Part shown: piece after piece, positions 42,227-52,960 of the stretch
How the letters are laid out: each line of letters starts with the position of its first letter
Position numbering within the stretch: position 1 is the first letter of the stretch
NCBI RefSeq assembly: GCF_014518425.1
Contig: NZ_JACVCU010000003.1
Coordinates: 496,001 to 560,000, forward strand
Length of the DNA: 64,000 nucleotides
Source of the DNA: Terrabacter sp. MAHUQ-38
Lineage (GTDB): Bacteria > Actinomycetota > Actinomycetes > Actinomycetales > Dermatophilaceae
Direction of reading: 5' to 3'
The notes under the pieces: model-generated
Database searches by the model: none
The model's input: the letters and a program-made list of their open reading frames with translations, nothing else
Told to the model about the DNA's origin: nothing
Position numbers and translations under genes: made by a program

Positions 42227-43177
42227 TCAGCCCTTGGTCGCGACGCCGCGCAGGAAGAACATGACGTTGGCGGGCTTCTCCGCCATACGTCGCATGAGGT
42301 AGCCGTACCACTCCTCGCCGTACGGGATGTAGACCCGCATCTGGTCCCCGCGATCGGCGATCCGCTTCTGCTCCTCGGGCCGGATGCCGTAGAGCATCTG
42401 GTACTCGAACGACTTCGGGTCTCGCCCCGCCTGGCCGCCGAGCGCCCCGGCGATCTCGATGAGGCGCGGGTCGTGGGACGCCACCATCGGGTAGCCCTCG
42501 CCCTGCATGAGGATCTTGAGGCAGCGCACGTAGGACTTGTCGACCTCGGCGCCGGCCTGGAAGGCCACCGACTCGGGCTCCTTGTACGCGCCCTTGCAGA
42601 GGCGGACGCGCGACCCGGCGTGCGCGAGGTCACGGCAGTCCGCCTCGGTGCGGTAGAGGTACGCCTGGAGCACGGCGCCGACGGTGGGGAAGTCCGCCCG
42701 CAGCTCACGGAGCGCGTCGAGCGTGAGGTCGGTCGTCGTGTGGTCCTCCATGTCGAGGGTCACCGTCGTGCCGGCCTGCCGAGCGACGTCGCAGATCGCG
42801 CGTGCGTGCTCGAGGGCGATCGCGTTGCCGTCGCCCGGGAGGGCCTGGCCGAGGGCACTGAGCTTGAGCGACACCTCGACCTTGCCGCCCTCGGTGAGCC
42901 CCTGGTCGTGCAGCGCGGTGAGGAGCGCGACGTACGCGTCGCGCGTGTGCCGCGCCTGCTCGAGGTCGGTGGTGTCCTCGCCGAGGTAGTCGATCGTCGA
43001 GAGGCGGCCCGACGCCGCGATCTCGGAGGCGGCACCGACGACGTCGGCGTTCCGGGCGCCGGGCACGAAGCGCTTGACCACCGAGCGCGACACGGGTGCC
43101 TTCTCGATGACGTCTCGGATCTTCTCCTGCTTGGACAGCTGCAGGAGCGCGTTGCGCAGCAGGTCGCTGGCGTCCAC
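42227..43177 (-). CDS. Proline dehydrogenase
   Basis: A 316-residue monofunctional FAD enzyme that oxidises proline to pyrroline-5-carboxylate at the membrane. It has LDMEDHTTTDLTLDALREL (about residue 135), QAYLYRTEADC, RVRLCKGAYKEPESVAF with FAD- and substrate-binding residues, and the C-terminal YIPYGEEWYGYLMRRMAE where Arg residues hold the proline carboxylate. The GTG at 43177 has GGAGG six bases ahead. The partner P5C dehydrogenase gene is not in the window. Confidence 0.93.
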   Translation of the reverse strand: MDASDLLRNALLQLSKQEKIRDVIEKAPVSRSVVKRFVPGARNADVVGAASEIAASGRLSTIDYLGEDTTDLEQARHTRDAYVALLTALHDQGLTEGGKVEVSLKLSALGQALPGDGNAIALEHARAICDVARQAGTTVTLDMEDHTTTDLTLDALRELRADFPTVGAVLQAYLYRTEADCRDLAHAGSRVRLCKGAYKEPESVAFQAGAEVDKSYVRCLKILMQGEGYPMVASHDPRLIEIAGALGGQAGRDPKSFEYQMLYGIRPEEQKRIADRGDQMRVYIPYGEEWYGYLMRRMAEKPANVMFFLRGVATKG

Positions 43178-43341
43178 AAGGGCCTCCGGAGGTGCTGGGA
43201 TGTCGCTCGGATGACGGGCGGTGGGCGGCGGTGACCGCCCCGCGGGGCAAATCTACCGTCGCCGCGACGGCACCCCGCCCATGCACCCGACCACGTGAGG
43301 CTCGCGCCGGACAGCGCCGCCGGTGCGGCACACTCGCTCTC

Positions 43342-44151
43342 ATGCGCTCGATCGACGACGACAGGCTCGTGGCGCCGGGACCGCTGGGAGTCGGCCTCGA
43401 GGAGCTCGGGGAGGCGCTCGGTGCGGCCTCGACCGTGCTGCGCGCCAACGCGATGGCCGCCGGGCTCGACGCTCCCGTGCCGACGTGCCCGGGCTGGACC
43501 GTGCTCGACCTCGTGGCGCACCAGGGGATGGTGCACCGCTGGGCTGCCAGCCACCTGTCCGGCGCGCCGATCGAGGACACCGCCTCCCTGGAGCAGCAGG
43601 GCCGGGGCGCGCCCGACGTCCTCGGCTGGTTCGACGAGGGGGCGACGGCCCTGCTCCAGGCGGTGGTGGACGCCCCTGACGACCTGGAGGCGTTCGTCTT
43701 CCTCAAGGACGCGCCGGCTGCCCGGCTCTTCTGGACCCGGCGGCAGTGCCACGAGACGACGATCCACGCCGTCGACGGCCTGTCGGCGCGGCTCGGTCGT
43801 GCGGCGGGCGCGGACGAGACGTGGATCCGCCCCGAGATCGCCGTCGACGGCATCGACGAGCTGCTCGTCGGTTTCATCACCCGCAGCCGCCGCGGCGCGT
43901 CGCCCGGTGAGGACACCACCGTGCTCGTGCGACCCGACGACGTCGACGTCGCCTGGCTGGTCGAGCTCGCGACGGGGCGCCCCATCGTCACCCGGCGCGT
44001 GCGGCCCGAGTCACCCGAGGCGGCCGGCGCCCATCACACCCTGACCGGCGGGCCGGTCGACCTGTACCTCCGGCTCTGGAGCCGTAGCGCGTCCGACCCC
44101 GCGGAGGACCTCGAGCGCTGGTGGCGCGACGCCATCTCCGTCACCTGGTGA
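43342..44151 (+). CDS. Maleylpyruvate isomerase family protein (mycothiol-dependent type, TIGR03083-like)
   Basis: A 269-residue protein of the DinB-like helical bundle family. The N-terminal part has VPTCPGWTVLDLVAHQGMVH with the metal-binding His, WTRRQCHETTIHAVDG follows with two more candidate ligands, and the C-terminal part holds LTGGPVDLYLRLW. Members use mycothiol as thiol cofactor; the reaction here is unknown. It diverges from the proline dehydrogenase gene. ATG at 43342 gives a normal start; longer frames lack similarity. Confidence 0.85.
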   Translation: MRSIDDDRLVAPGPLGVGLEELGEALGAASTVLRANAMAAGLDAPVPTCPGWTVLDLVAHQGMVHRWAASHLSGAPIEDTASLEQQGRGAPDVLGWFDEGATALLQAVVDAPDDLEAFVFLKDAPAARLFWTRRQCHETTIHAVDGLSARLGRAAGADETWIRPEIAVDGIDELLVGFITRSRRGASPGEDTTVLVRPDDVDVAWLVELATGRPIVTRRVRPESPEAAGAHHTLTGGPVDLYLRLWSRSASDPAEDLERWWRDAISVTW

Positions 44152-44273
44152 CCGGGCCGCCGTCCGACGGCGGCCCGGTCACGTCGACCCGCGCGTCGGG
44201 CTGCGGCAGACTGCCCGCACGAGACCACCTCGCGTGCCGGCGCGACACGACCGGCTCCGGGAGAGGAGCGCGT

Positions 44274-45560
44274 ATGCCGTTTGAGTCGCTCGGCCGGACG
44301 GTGCAGTCCGCCATCTACCGCGCGGGTGCCTTCGGGCACAGGCCCGAGGTGCCGACCGACGGCACCCACCTCGAGGAGGCCGCGCGCAAGGTCATGTCAC
44401 GGCGCGGATTCGCTTACGTCGCAGGGTCGGCGGGCTCCGAGGCCAGCGCGGTCGCCAACATCGCCGCCTTCGCCCGGTGGCGGATCGTGCCGCGAATGCT
44501 CGTGGACACGACCGAGCGCGACACCGGTGTCGAGCTCTTCCGGCGGCGGCACGAGAGCCCCTTTCTCGTCGCTCCCGTCGGGGTGCTCTCGATGGCCCAC
44601 GAGGACGCCGACCTCGCCGTCGCCCGGGCGGCCCGCGAACAGGGCGTCACCCAGATCATCAGCACCCAGGCGTCCGTGCCGATGGAGGACATCGCGCGCA
44701 CGCTCGCCGGGTCGGGCCACTGGTACCAGCTCTACTGGAGCAGCGACGACGACCTCGTCGAGAGCCTCGTCTCCCGCGCCGAGGCCTGCGGCAGCGACGC
44801 CCTCGTCGTGACGCTCGACACGGCATACCTGGGCTGGCGACCGCGCGACCTCGACCTCGGGCACCTGCCGTTCGCACGCGGCGAGGGCATCGCGCAGTAC
44901 ACGTCCGACCCGGTCTTCCGGCGTCTGGTCGCCGAGCGGGTGGCGGCTGCGTCGCCGCAGCCGCGGCCGCGTCCCACGCCCGCCGCCGTCGCGACGCTGC
45001 TGTCGATGAGCCGCAACCACCCCGGCGACACGCGGCACAACCTGACGGCTCCCGAGCCGCGGGCGGCGGTCGAGACCTTCCTCGACCTCTTCAGCCGGCC
45101 CTCCCTGACCTGGGACGACCTGCCGCGGCTGCGGGCGCTGACCCGGCTGCCCATCGTGCTCAAGGGGATCCTGCACCCGGACGACGCGCGTCGCGCCGTC
45201 GAGGCCGGGGTCGACGGGGTCTACGTCTCCAACCACGGCGGGCGGCAGGTCGACCGGTCGGTCGCGGCGCTCGACGCCCTGCCGGGGGTGGTCGAGGCGG
45301 TGCGGGCGAGCGGTTCGTCGATACCGGTCATCTACGACAGCGGGATCCGATGCGGCGCAGACGCTTTCGTGGCTTTGGCGCTAGGCGCCACGGCGGTCGG
45401 GGTCGGCCGTCCCCACGTCTACGGGCTCGCGATCGCGGGCGCGCGCGGGGTCTCCGACGTGCTGCGTAACCTGCGCGCCGAGCTCGACCTGCAGCTCGCG
45501 CTGACCGGCTGCACGTCCCTCGCCGACGTGACGCCCGAGCGCCTCGTCCGCGTCGGCTAG
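44274..45560 (+). CDS. FMN-dependent alpha-hydroxy-acid oxidising enzyme (lactate 2-monooxygenase-like)
   Basis: A 428-residue flavoenzyme of the lactate oxidase/glycolate oxidase fold. Visible are FAYVAGSAGSEASAVANIAA (FMN and substrate), PFLVAPVGVLSMAHEDADL, YQLYWSSDDDLVESLV, the catalytic Lys in LPIVLKGILHPDDA, and the active-site His-Gly in YVSNHGGRQVDRS. The long middle insertion (SMSRNHPGDTRHNLTAPEPR) is of the lactate 2-monooxygenase type. GAGAGGAGCGCGT precedes the ATG. The start codon itself lies inside one copy of the octamer GTATGCCG. Confidence 0.88.
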   Translation: MPFESLGRTVQSAIYRAGAFGHRPEVPTDGTHLEEAARKVMSRRGFAYVAGSAGSEASAVANIAAFARWRIVPRMLVDTTERDTGVELFRRRHESPFLVAPVGVLSMAHEDADLAVARAAREQGVTQIISTQASVPMEDIARTLAGSGHWYQLYWSSDDDLVESLVSRAEACGSDALVVTLDTAYLGWRPRDLDLGHLPFARGEGIAQYTSDPVFRRLVAERVAAASPQPRPRPTPAAVATLLSMSRNHPGDTRHNLTAPEPRAAVETFLDLFSRPSLTWDDLPRLRALTRLPIVLKGILHPDDARRAVEAGVDGVYVSNHGGRQVDRSVAALDALPGVVEAVRASGSSIPVIYDSGIRCGADAFVALALGATAVGVGRPHVYGLAIAGARGVSDVLRNLRAELDLQLALTGCTSLADVTPERLVRVG

Positions 45561-45564
45561 AGCC

Positions 45565-45783
45565 TCACCCCCCGCCGCCGGGGCTGTAGTACGCGGCCGG
45601 GACGTAGTAGCTGATGGTGATCCGGTGCGCGGTGCGCTCCGTGACGGTGATGTTGGAGACGGGCGGCGGCGCGGTGGCCGCGGACGAGCCGGTCGCCGGG
45701 ACCAGCATCGCGGCGATCGATGCGAGGGCCGTGAGGACCACGAGCACAGCGCGCGTGCGGGCGGTCGGTCTCGACGTCGTCAT
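45565..45783 (-). CDS. Small secreted protein with a possible fibronectin III-like fragment
   Basis: A 72-residue product. Residues about 10-36 form a Sec signal peptide (AVLVVLTALASIAAMLVP, cleavage near SSAATA). The mature part is only about 36 residues: VSNITVTERTAHRITISYYV, resembling the first strands of a fibronectin III domain, then a Tyr/Gly-rich end. It may be a truncated exported protein. GGGGAG precedes the ATG. It diverges from the methyltransferase gene. Confidence 0.55.
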   Translation of the reverse strand: MTTSRPTARTRAVLVVLTALASIAAMLVPATGSSAATAPPPVSNITVTERTAHRITISYYVPAAYYSPGGGG

Positions 45784-45903
45784 GCGCGCGCTCCCCTGTG
45801 TGCGGGTGCCGAAGGTCACATCATGGTCCATTCGGGGCACAGCTGACGCTTCGGAGGGGGAACTGGCTCGACGGCGTCCCGCATCGTCCCCGAGGATCGG
45901 GGC

Positions 45904-46656
45904 ATGCCAGCCCTCGACCACCTGACCCGGGACGCCTACCCGAGGTCCTCGCAGTACGACGCGAAGTGGCTCGTCGACCTCGACATGGGCCCGCACCCGC
46001 TCTGGCTCCTCGAGGACCTCGCCGCCGACCTCGACCTGCGCGCCGGCATGCGCGTGCTCGACCTCGGGTCCGGCCTCGGCGCGACATCCGTGTTCCTCGC
46101 CCGGGAGTACGGCGTGCGCGTCATCGCCGCCGACCTGTGGGTCGACCCGAGCGAGGCCGGCGAGGTCTTCCGCAAGGCGGAGGTCGACGACCGCGTCCTG
46201 CCGATGCGGGTCGACGCCCACTCCCTGCCCTTCGGCCAGGGCACGTTCGACGCCATCGTCAGCATCGACGCGTGGGAGTACTTCGGCACCGGCGACCACT
46301 ACCCGCCCTACCTCGCGAAGTTCCTCAAGCCCGGCGGCCAGCTCGGCGTGGCCACGCCCGCCCTCACGACCGAGGTCCGCGAGCTCGGCGAGATCCCGGA
46401 CCACATCGACAACGTCGTCGGCGCCGAGACCGCGGCGTGGCACACGACCGAGTGGTTGCGCAGCCAGTGGGAGTTCAGCCGGGCCTTCGCCGCCGTGACG
46501 GCACGCAACCAGCCCGACGCGTGCGCCAACTGGCTGCTCTGGGAGCGGGCCGTCATGGAGCTCAAGGGCCAGCCGACGTCGCCCGTCCAGTCGATGCTCG
46601 AGGCCGACGGGGGCGCCTTCGTGACGTTCGCACTAGTGACCGGGAGGGTGGCATGA
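45904..46656 (+). CDS. SAM-dependent class I methyltransferase
   Basis: A 250-residue methyltransferase with the SAM motif MRVLDLGSGLGATSVFLARE (about residues 49-68), the acidic strand end VIAADLWV, and motif IV IVSIDAWEYFG. The substrate is unknown. It overlaps the deaminase gene (ATGA), so the two are co-translated. Confidence 0.88.
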   Translation: MPALDHLTRDAYPRSSQYDAKWLVDLDMGPHPLWLLEDLAADLDLRAGMRVLDLGSGLGATSVFLAREYGVRVIAADLWVDPSEAGEVFRKAEVDDRVLPMRVDAHSLPFGQGTFDAIVSIDAWEYFGTGDHYPPYLAKFLKPGGQLGVATPALTTEVRELGEIPDHIDNVVGAETAAWHTTEWLRSQWEFSRAFAAVTARNQPDACANWLLWERAVMELKGQPTSPVQSMLEADGGAFVTFALVTGRVA

Positions 46657-47132
46657 GCGTCTCGCCGACCGACCTCGTCCACCTGCGGCGCGCCGTCGAC
46701 CTGGCGCGGCTGGCCCTGGACCGCGGCGACGAGCCGTTCGGCTCGGTGCTCGTCTCGGGTGACGGCCAGGTCCTCTTCGAGGACTACAACCACGTCGTCG
46801 CCCTCGAGGCCACGCAGCACCCGGAGTTCGCCATCGCCCGCTGGGCCGGCGGCAACCTGACCGCCGACGAGCGCGCCGCCGCGACCGTCTACACGTCGGG
46901 CGAGCACTGCGCCATGTGCTCGGCCGCGCACGCATGGGTCGGCCTCGGCCGCATCGTGTATGCCGTGAGCTCGGCCCAGCTGGGCAATTGGCGGTCGGCG
47001 TGGGGCTCGGCACCCTCGCCCGTCGCGCCGCTGTCGATCCGCGACGTCGTGCCGGAGGCGGTCGTCGACGGACCGGTCCCCGAGCTCGAGGACGAGGTGC
47101 GGGAGCTCCACGAACGCTTCGCCCGCGGCTGA
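46653..47132 (+). CDS. Nucleoside/guanine deaminase-like protein
   Basis: A 159-residue cytidine-deaminase-fold protein. The zinc site is seen as TQHPEFAIAR (His and the catalytic Glu, with Pro between them where Ala is usual) and TSGEHCAMCSAAH (the two Cys). It deaminates a base or nucleoside; guanine deaminase-like activity is the best guess. The start overlaps the methyltransferase stop. Open sequence upstream is a shadow of that gene. Confidence 0.82.
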   Translation: MSVSPTDLVHLRRAVDLARLALDRGDEPFGSVLVSGDGQVLFEDYNHVVALEATQHPEFAIARWAGGNLTADERAAATVYTSGEHCAMCSAAHAWVGLGRIVYAVSSAQLGNWRSAWGSAPSPVAPLSIRDVVPEAVVDGPVPELEDEVRELHERFARG

Positions 47133-47439
47133 CCCGCGCTGACCCTCTCAAGCCCGCCACCCGGCATACCCCTGCAGTCATCCAGCCGCGCGCCAACCCA
47201 GCCCCGGCGAGACTCACGCGCCGGAGTGGCGAGCGGGCCCGCCGGGTACGAACAAGACATACGAATATGCCGACACACCATGCGGCACCTGTCCGCTCAC
47301 GGCGAACAGCGGCCGAACCTGAGCCGATCACGCTCAGGATGGGGAACAGGAGGGATCCAACCCGCGTTGGTCGGGGTGTGCTCGTCGACAGCGGGCACGG
47401 ATAGCATCGAGATGTCTCTCGATCAGTCAGGAGAAGAAC
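47133..47439 (+). promoter_or_regulatory. clpC upstream region with ClgR-like operator
   Basis: No gene is supported in these 307 bases. CGC-TCACG-GCG with flanks (47290-47307) fits the published ClgR operator pattern CGC-N5-GCG of actinobacterial clp promoters. TAGCAT at 47402-47407 is a likely -10 box. One octamer copy lies at 47162-47169. The region is less GC-rich around 47250-47280 (GACATACGAATATGCC). ClgR control is inferred. Confidence 0.45.
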
Positions 47440-50058
<2,619 letters not shown>

Positions 50059-50090
50059 CAGGCGCACCGCCCGCTGCCAGCACGACCGAC

Positions 50091-50126
50091 CGAAGGGGTC
50101 GGGGACCGAGGTCCCCGACCCCTTCG
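50091..50126 (+). terminator. Very strong hairpin terminator after clpC
   Basis: CGAAGGGGTCGGGGACC (50091-50107) is the exact reverse complement of 50110-50126, giving a 17-base stem with a tiny centre. It lies 32 bases after the clpC stop. Confidence 0.7.
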
Positions 50127-50270
50127 CCGTTGCTGGGGACCGGACCCCACGGCATACGTCCCCGGTGCGGGAATGGGCAGGCGGTCTCATACCGGGGTCG
50201 TACGCCGCCTCCCGCGGGTGCCGACCTGCGACCGATGTGCCGGGGTGGGTCGCGCCGCGAGGGTTGGGCC

Positions 50271-51074
50271 ATGAGCCACCACGACCCCGCCGGTATGCCG
50301 GCCGCCGCGCCCGAGCGCGCCCCCTCCCCCGCCCTCGCCGGGCCCCCGCCCGCCTCTGTGCCGGCGGACACCTCGCGCGACCTCGTCGCCCGCGACCTCG
50401 TCATGACGTACGGCAAGGGCACGTCCGCCGGCCCGCCCGCCCTCGGCGGCGTGGACCTGACGATCGGTGCCGGCGAGAGCCTGGCCGTCATGGGCCCGTC
50501 CGGGTCGGGCAAGACGACACTGCTGCACGTCCTCGCGGGGATCCTGCGACCGACTGGCGGCCAGGTGCTCTGGCGCGGCCGGGACATCGCGCGGATGTCG
50601 GACCGTGAGCGAACCGTGCTGCGCCGCAAGGACTTCGGCTTCGTCTTCCAGCAGGGGATGCTCCTGCCCGAGCTGCCGGCGATCGAGAACGTCGCCCTTC
50701 CGCTCATGCTCGACGGCGTCTCTCGGTCCGAGGCGACCGCCCGTGCCGCGACCCTCTTCCCGCCCCTCGGCCTCTCGGGCCTCGAGAAGCGCCGTCCCGG
50801 CGAGCTGTCCGGTGGCCAGGCGCAACGCGTCGCGATCGCGCGGGCGCTCGTCGCCCGGCCGGGTGTCGTGTTCGCCGACGAGCCGACGGGCGCGTTGGAC
50901 CAGACGACGAGTGCCGAGGTCATGCACCACCTGACCCAGCTCGCCGCCCACACCGGCGCCTCGCTCGTCGTCGTGACCCACGACGCGAACGTCGCGGCGT
51001 GGTGCCACGGCGTCGCCCGCGTGCGCGACGGCCGCATCGTCGAGCGCGCCACGTCCCTGGGCGTGGCCCGGTGA
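50271..51074 (+). CDS. ABC transporter ATP-binding protein (MacB/FtsE type)
   Basis: A 267-residue ATPase. Walker A is MGPSGSGKTTLLHVLAG (about residue 75), the Q-loop FVFQQGMLLPELPAIENVAL, the signature LSGGQAQRVAIARALVARP, Walker B VVFADEPTGALD and the H-loop VVTHD. ATG at 50271 begins with a Pro/Ala-rich arm of 40 residues; a frame upstream to 50130 is less likely. Its stop overlaps the permease start. It and the permease form a two-gene exporter of unknown substrate, often linked to peptides or lipids. Confidence 0.9.
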   Translation: MSHHDPAGMPAAAPERAPSPALAGPPPASVPADTSRDLVARDLVMTYGKGTSAGPPALGGVDLTIGAGESLAVMGPSGSGKTTLLHVLAGILRPTGGQVLWRGRDIARMSDRERTVLRRKDFGFVFQQGMLLPELPAIENVALPLMLDGVSRSEATARAATLFPPLGLSGLEKRRPGELSGGQAQRVAIARALVARPGVVFADEPTGALDQTTSAEVMHHLTQLAAHTGASLVVVTHDANVAAWCHGVARVRDGRIVERATSLGVAR

Positions 51075-52399
51075 ACGCGGCCGTCTCGCTCTGGTGGCGG
51101 CTGCGCCGCGCCGAAGCTGCCGACAACCGCGTACCCGGCGTGCTCGCCGTCGCGTCCTTCGCCGTGGCGACCGCCGCGCTGCTCGTCTGCGTCGCCGGGC
51201 TGTTGGCGTTCGAGTCGCGCAACGCCGCGCCCGCCGGCGAGGGGGGCCTCTCGATCGAGCAGGCCACGATCGGCGACCTCTACGTGACGCTCGCCTGGAT
51301 CGCGACCACGTGCATGGTCATCCCGATCCTCACGTTGGGCGGCGTCGCGGCGCGGCTCGCGATCGCGCGGCGCGACCAGCGCCTCGCGGCCCTCCGCCTG
51401 GCGGGCGCGACCTCCGCCCAGGTCACGCTCATGACGCTCGCCGAGGCCGCCGCCCAGGCGCTTCTCGGCGCGGTGACCGGTGTCGTCCTCTACCTCGCGG
51501 TCCTGCCGCTCGTGGCCCGGCTGACCTTCCAGGGCAGGCCGTTCGAGCTGAGCGAGCTCGTGCTGCCGTTGTGGCAGACGGGTGCCGTCGCGGCCGCGGT
51601 GGTCGTCGTGGCCGTCGTGTCGGGTGCGTCCAGCCTCGCCCGTGTCGCCATCAGCCCGCTCGGGGTCGCGACCCGCACGAGCCCCAAGCGGCTCAGCCTC
51701 CTCCGGGTCCTCGTGGCCGCGGCCGCGGGTGGCGCCTGGGTGCTCGTCATCACGCCGATGAAGGAGCCGGAACGCGTGACGATCGTGCTCGTCCTCGGCG
51801 CGATGATCCTCGCGGTCAACGCCGTCGGCCCGTTCGTCGTCATGGTCGCGGGCCGGATCGCCTCCCGCGTCGCACCGACTGCCGCGACGCTGCTCGCCGC
51901 GCGACGCATCGCCGACGACCCCAAGAGCACGTGGCGGGCGGTGGGGGCGCTCGGTCTCGCCGTCGTCGTCGTGGGCTTCACGAGCCTGGCCCAGGTCGAC
52001 GACCCGGCCACGCCGCTGGAGCGCTACCTCGCCGAGGACCTCGGCACCGGTGCACTCGTCACGCTCGTCATCATCACCGTGGTCGGCGCGACGTCGACCG
52101 GCGTCGTCCAGGCCGCACGCGTGCTCGACCAGCGCGAGCAGTACCGCGCCCTCGCCCTCGCCGGCACGAGCGAGCGCTCCCTCCACCGGGCCCGCGCGCT
52201 CGAGGTGGCGCTGCCTCTCGCCATGACGATCGGGCTCGCGGCCGGGTTCGTCCTCGTGCTCATGGTGCCGTTCGCGAGCGCGCTCGACAGCGGGCTCGTC
52301 GTGCGGTTCGTCGTCACGTCGGCGATCGCCGGAGCGGTGGTGCTCGCGTCGGTGGTGGCGTCACGGTCTCTCGTGCGGACGGCTTCGCGCGTGGCGTGA
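51071..52399 (+). CDS. FtsX-like ABC transporter permease
   Basis: A 442-residue membrane protein with about eight helices in two FtsX-like halves. Helix VLAVASFAVATAALLVCVAG starts it, LRLAGATSAQVTLMTLAEAA is the first coupling region, and ALAGTSERSLHRARALEVAL the second. The GTG at 51071 overlaps the ATPase stop (GTGA). No large extracytoplasmic MacB domain is present, so it is closer to the Bce/Vex-type permeases. Confidence 0.87.
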   Translation: MNAAVSLWWRLRRAEAADNRVPGVLAVASFAVATAALLVCVAGLLAFESRNAAPAGEGGLSIEQATIGDLYVTLAWIATTCMVIPILTLGGVAARLAIARRDQRLAALRLAGATSAQVTLMTLAEAAAQALLGAVTGVVLYLAVLPLVARLTFQGRPFELSELVLPLWQTGAVAAAVVVVAVVSGASSLARVAISPLGVATRTSPKRLSLLRVLVAAAAGGAWVLVITPMKEPERVTIVLVLGAMILAVNAVGPFVVMVAGRIASRVAPTAATLLAARRIADDPKSTWRAVGALGLAVVVVGFTSLAQVDDPATPLERYLAEDLGTGALVTLVIITVVGATSTGVVQAARVLDQREQYRALALAGTSERSLHRARALEVALPLAMTIGLAAGFVLVLMVPFASALDSGLVVRFVVTSAIAGAVVLASVVASRSLVRTASRVA

Positions 52400-52516
52400 C
52401 CGCGTCGCAGCTGCGGGAACCAGCGGTCAAGGGTCTCCGTCACAGCGCCGCGAGAGTGACTCGCGCTGTCGGCACGCTCGGTACGAGCAGTGCCGACGAC
52501 ACAGATAGGGGAACCC

Positions 52517-52807
52517 ATGAAGAAGATCCTGACCTCGCTCGCCGTCGCAGGCGCCGTGGCCGGTTCGCTCGCCGTCGCGGCTCCGTCCACGGCATCCGCC
52601 GCGGGCGACTGCATCGTCTCGCAGAACAGCTACACGATGACCGTCCACTGCTACCCGAGCGCGCCCGGCACGCAGTACCGCGTCGTCGCCTCCTGCCCCG
52701 ACGGCCTGCGTTGGTCGCGCTGGGAGGACCAGGCGCCGTGGTACGTCGACAAGTCGATCACGATGCAGTGCGACAACATCCGCCTGCACGACATCCAGTA
52801 CCGCTGA
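52517..52807 (+). CDS. Small secreted cysteine-containing protein
   Basis: A 96-residue protein with a clear Sec signal peptide (MKKILTSLAVAGAVAGSLAV, cleavage near ASAAG, residue 29). The mature part of about 67 residues has four Cys (DCIVS, HCYPS, SCPDG, QCDN) that can form two disulfides, and is rich in Trp and Tyr. No family is recognised. A strong terminator follows; it is a single gene. It could be a small exported binding or signalling protein. Confidence 0.75.
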   Translation: MKKILTSLAVAGAVAGSLAVAAPSTASAAGDCIVSQNSYTMTVHCYPSAPGTQYRVVASCPDGLRWSRWEDQAPWYVDKSITMQCDNIRLHDIQYR

Positions 52808-52842
52808 CCGTGTGACCGCCGGCCCGACGGGCTGCACGGACA

Positions 52843-52873
52843 GGGAGCCCCGACGCCGAGCGTCGGGGCTCCC
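52843..52873 (+). terminator. Strong hairpin terminator
   Basis: GGGAGCCCCGACG (52843-52855) and CGTCGGGGCTCCC (52861-52873) make a 13-base perfect stem with a 5-base loop, 36 bases after the small secreted protein gene. Confidence 0.7.
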
Positions 52874-52948
52874 GCCGCGTCCGGGGGCGGTGGCGACCAG
52901 CCTGGACGCGGTCCGTGTGTGCGCCGGAGGTCGGCCATGCTCGTCATC

Positions 52949-52954
52949 TAGGGT
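52949..52954 (+). promoter_or_regulatory. -10 box of a leaderless LCP gene
   Basis: TAGGGT fits TAnnnT and lies six bases before the GTG at 52961, which has no ribosome binding site. Confidence 0.4.
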
Positions 52955-52960
52955 TGCGGC

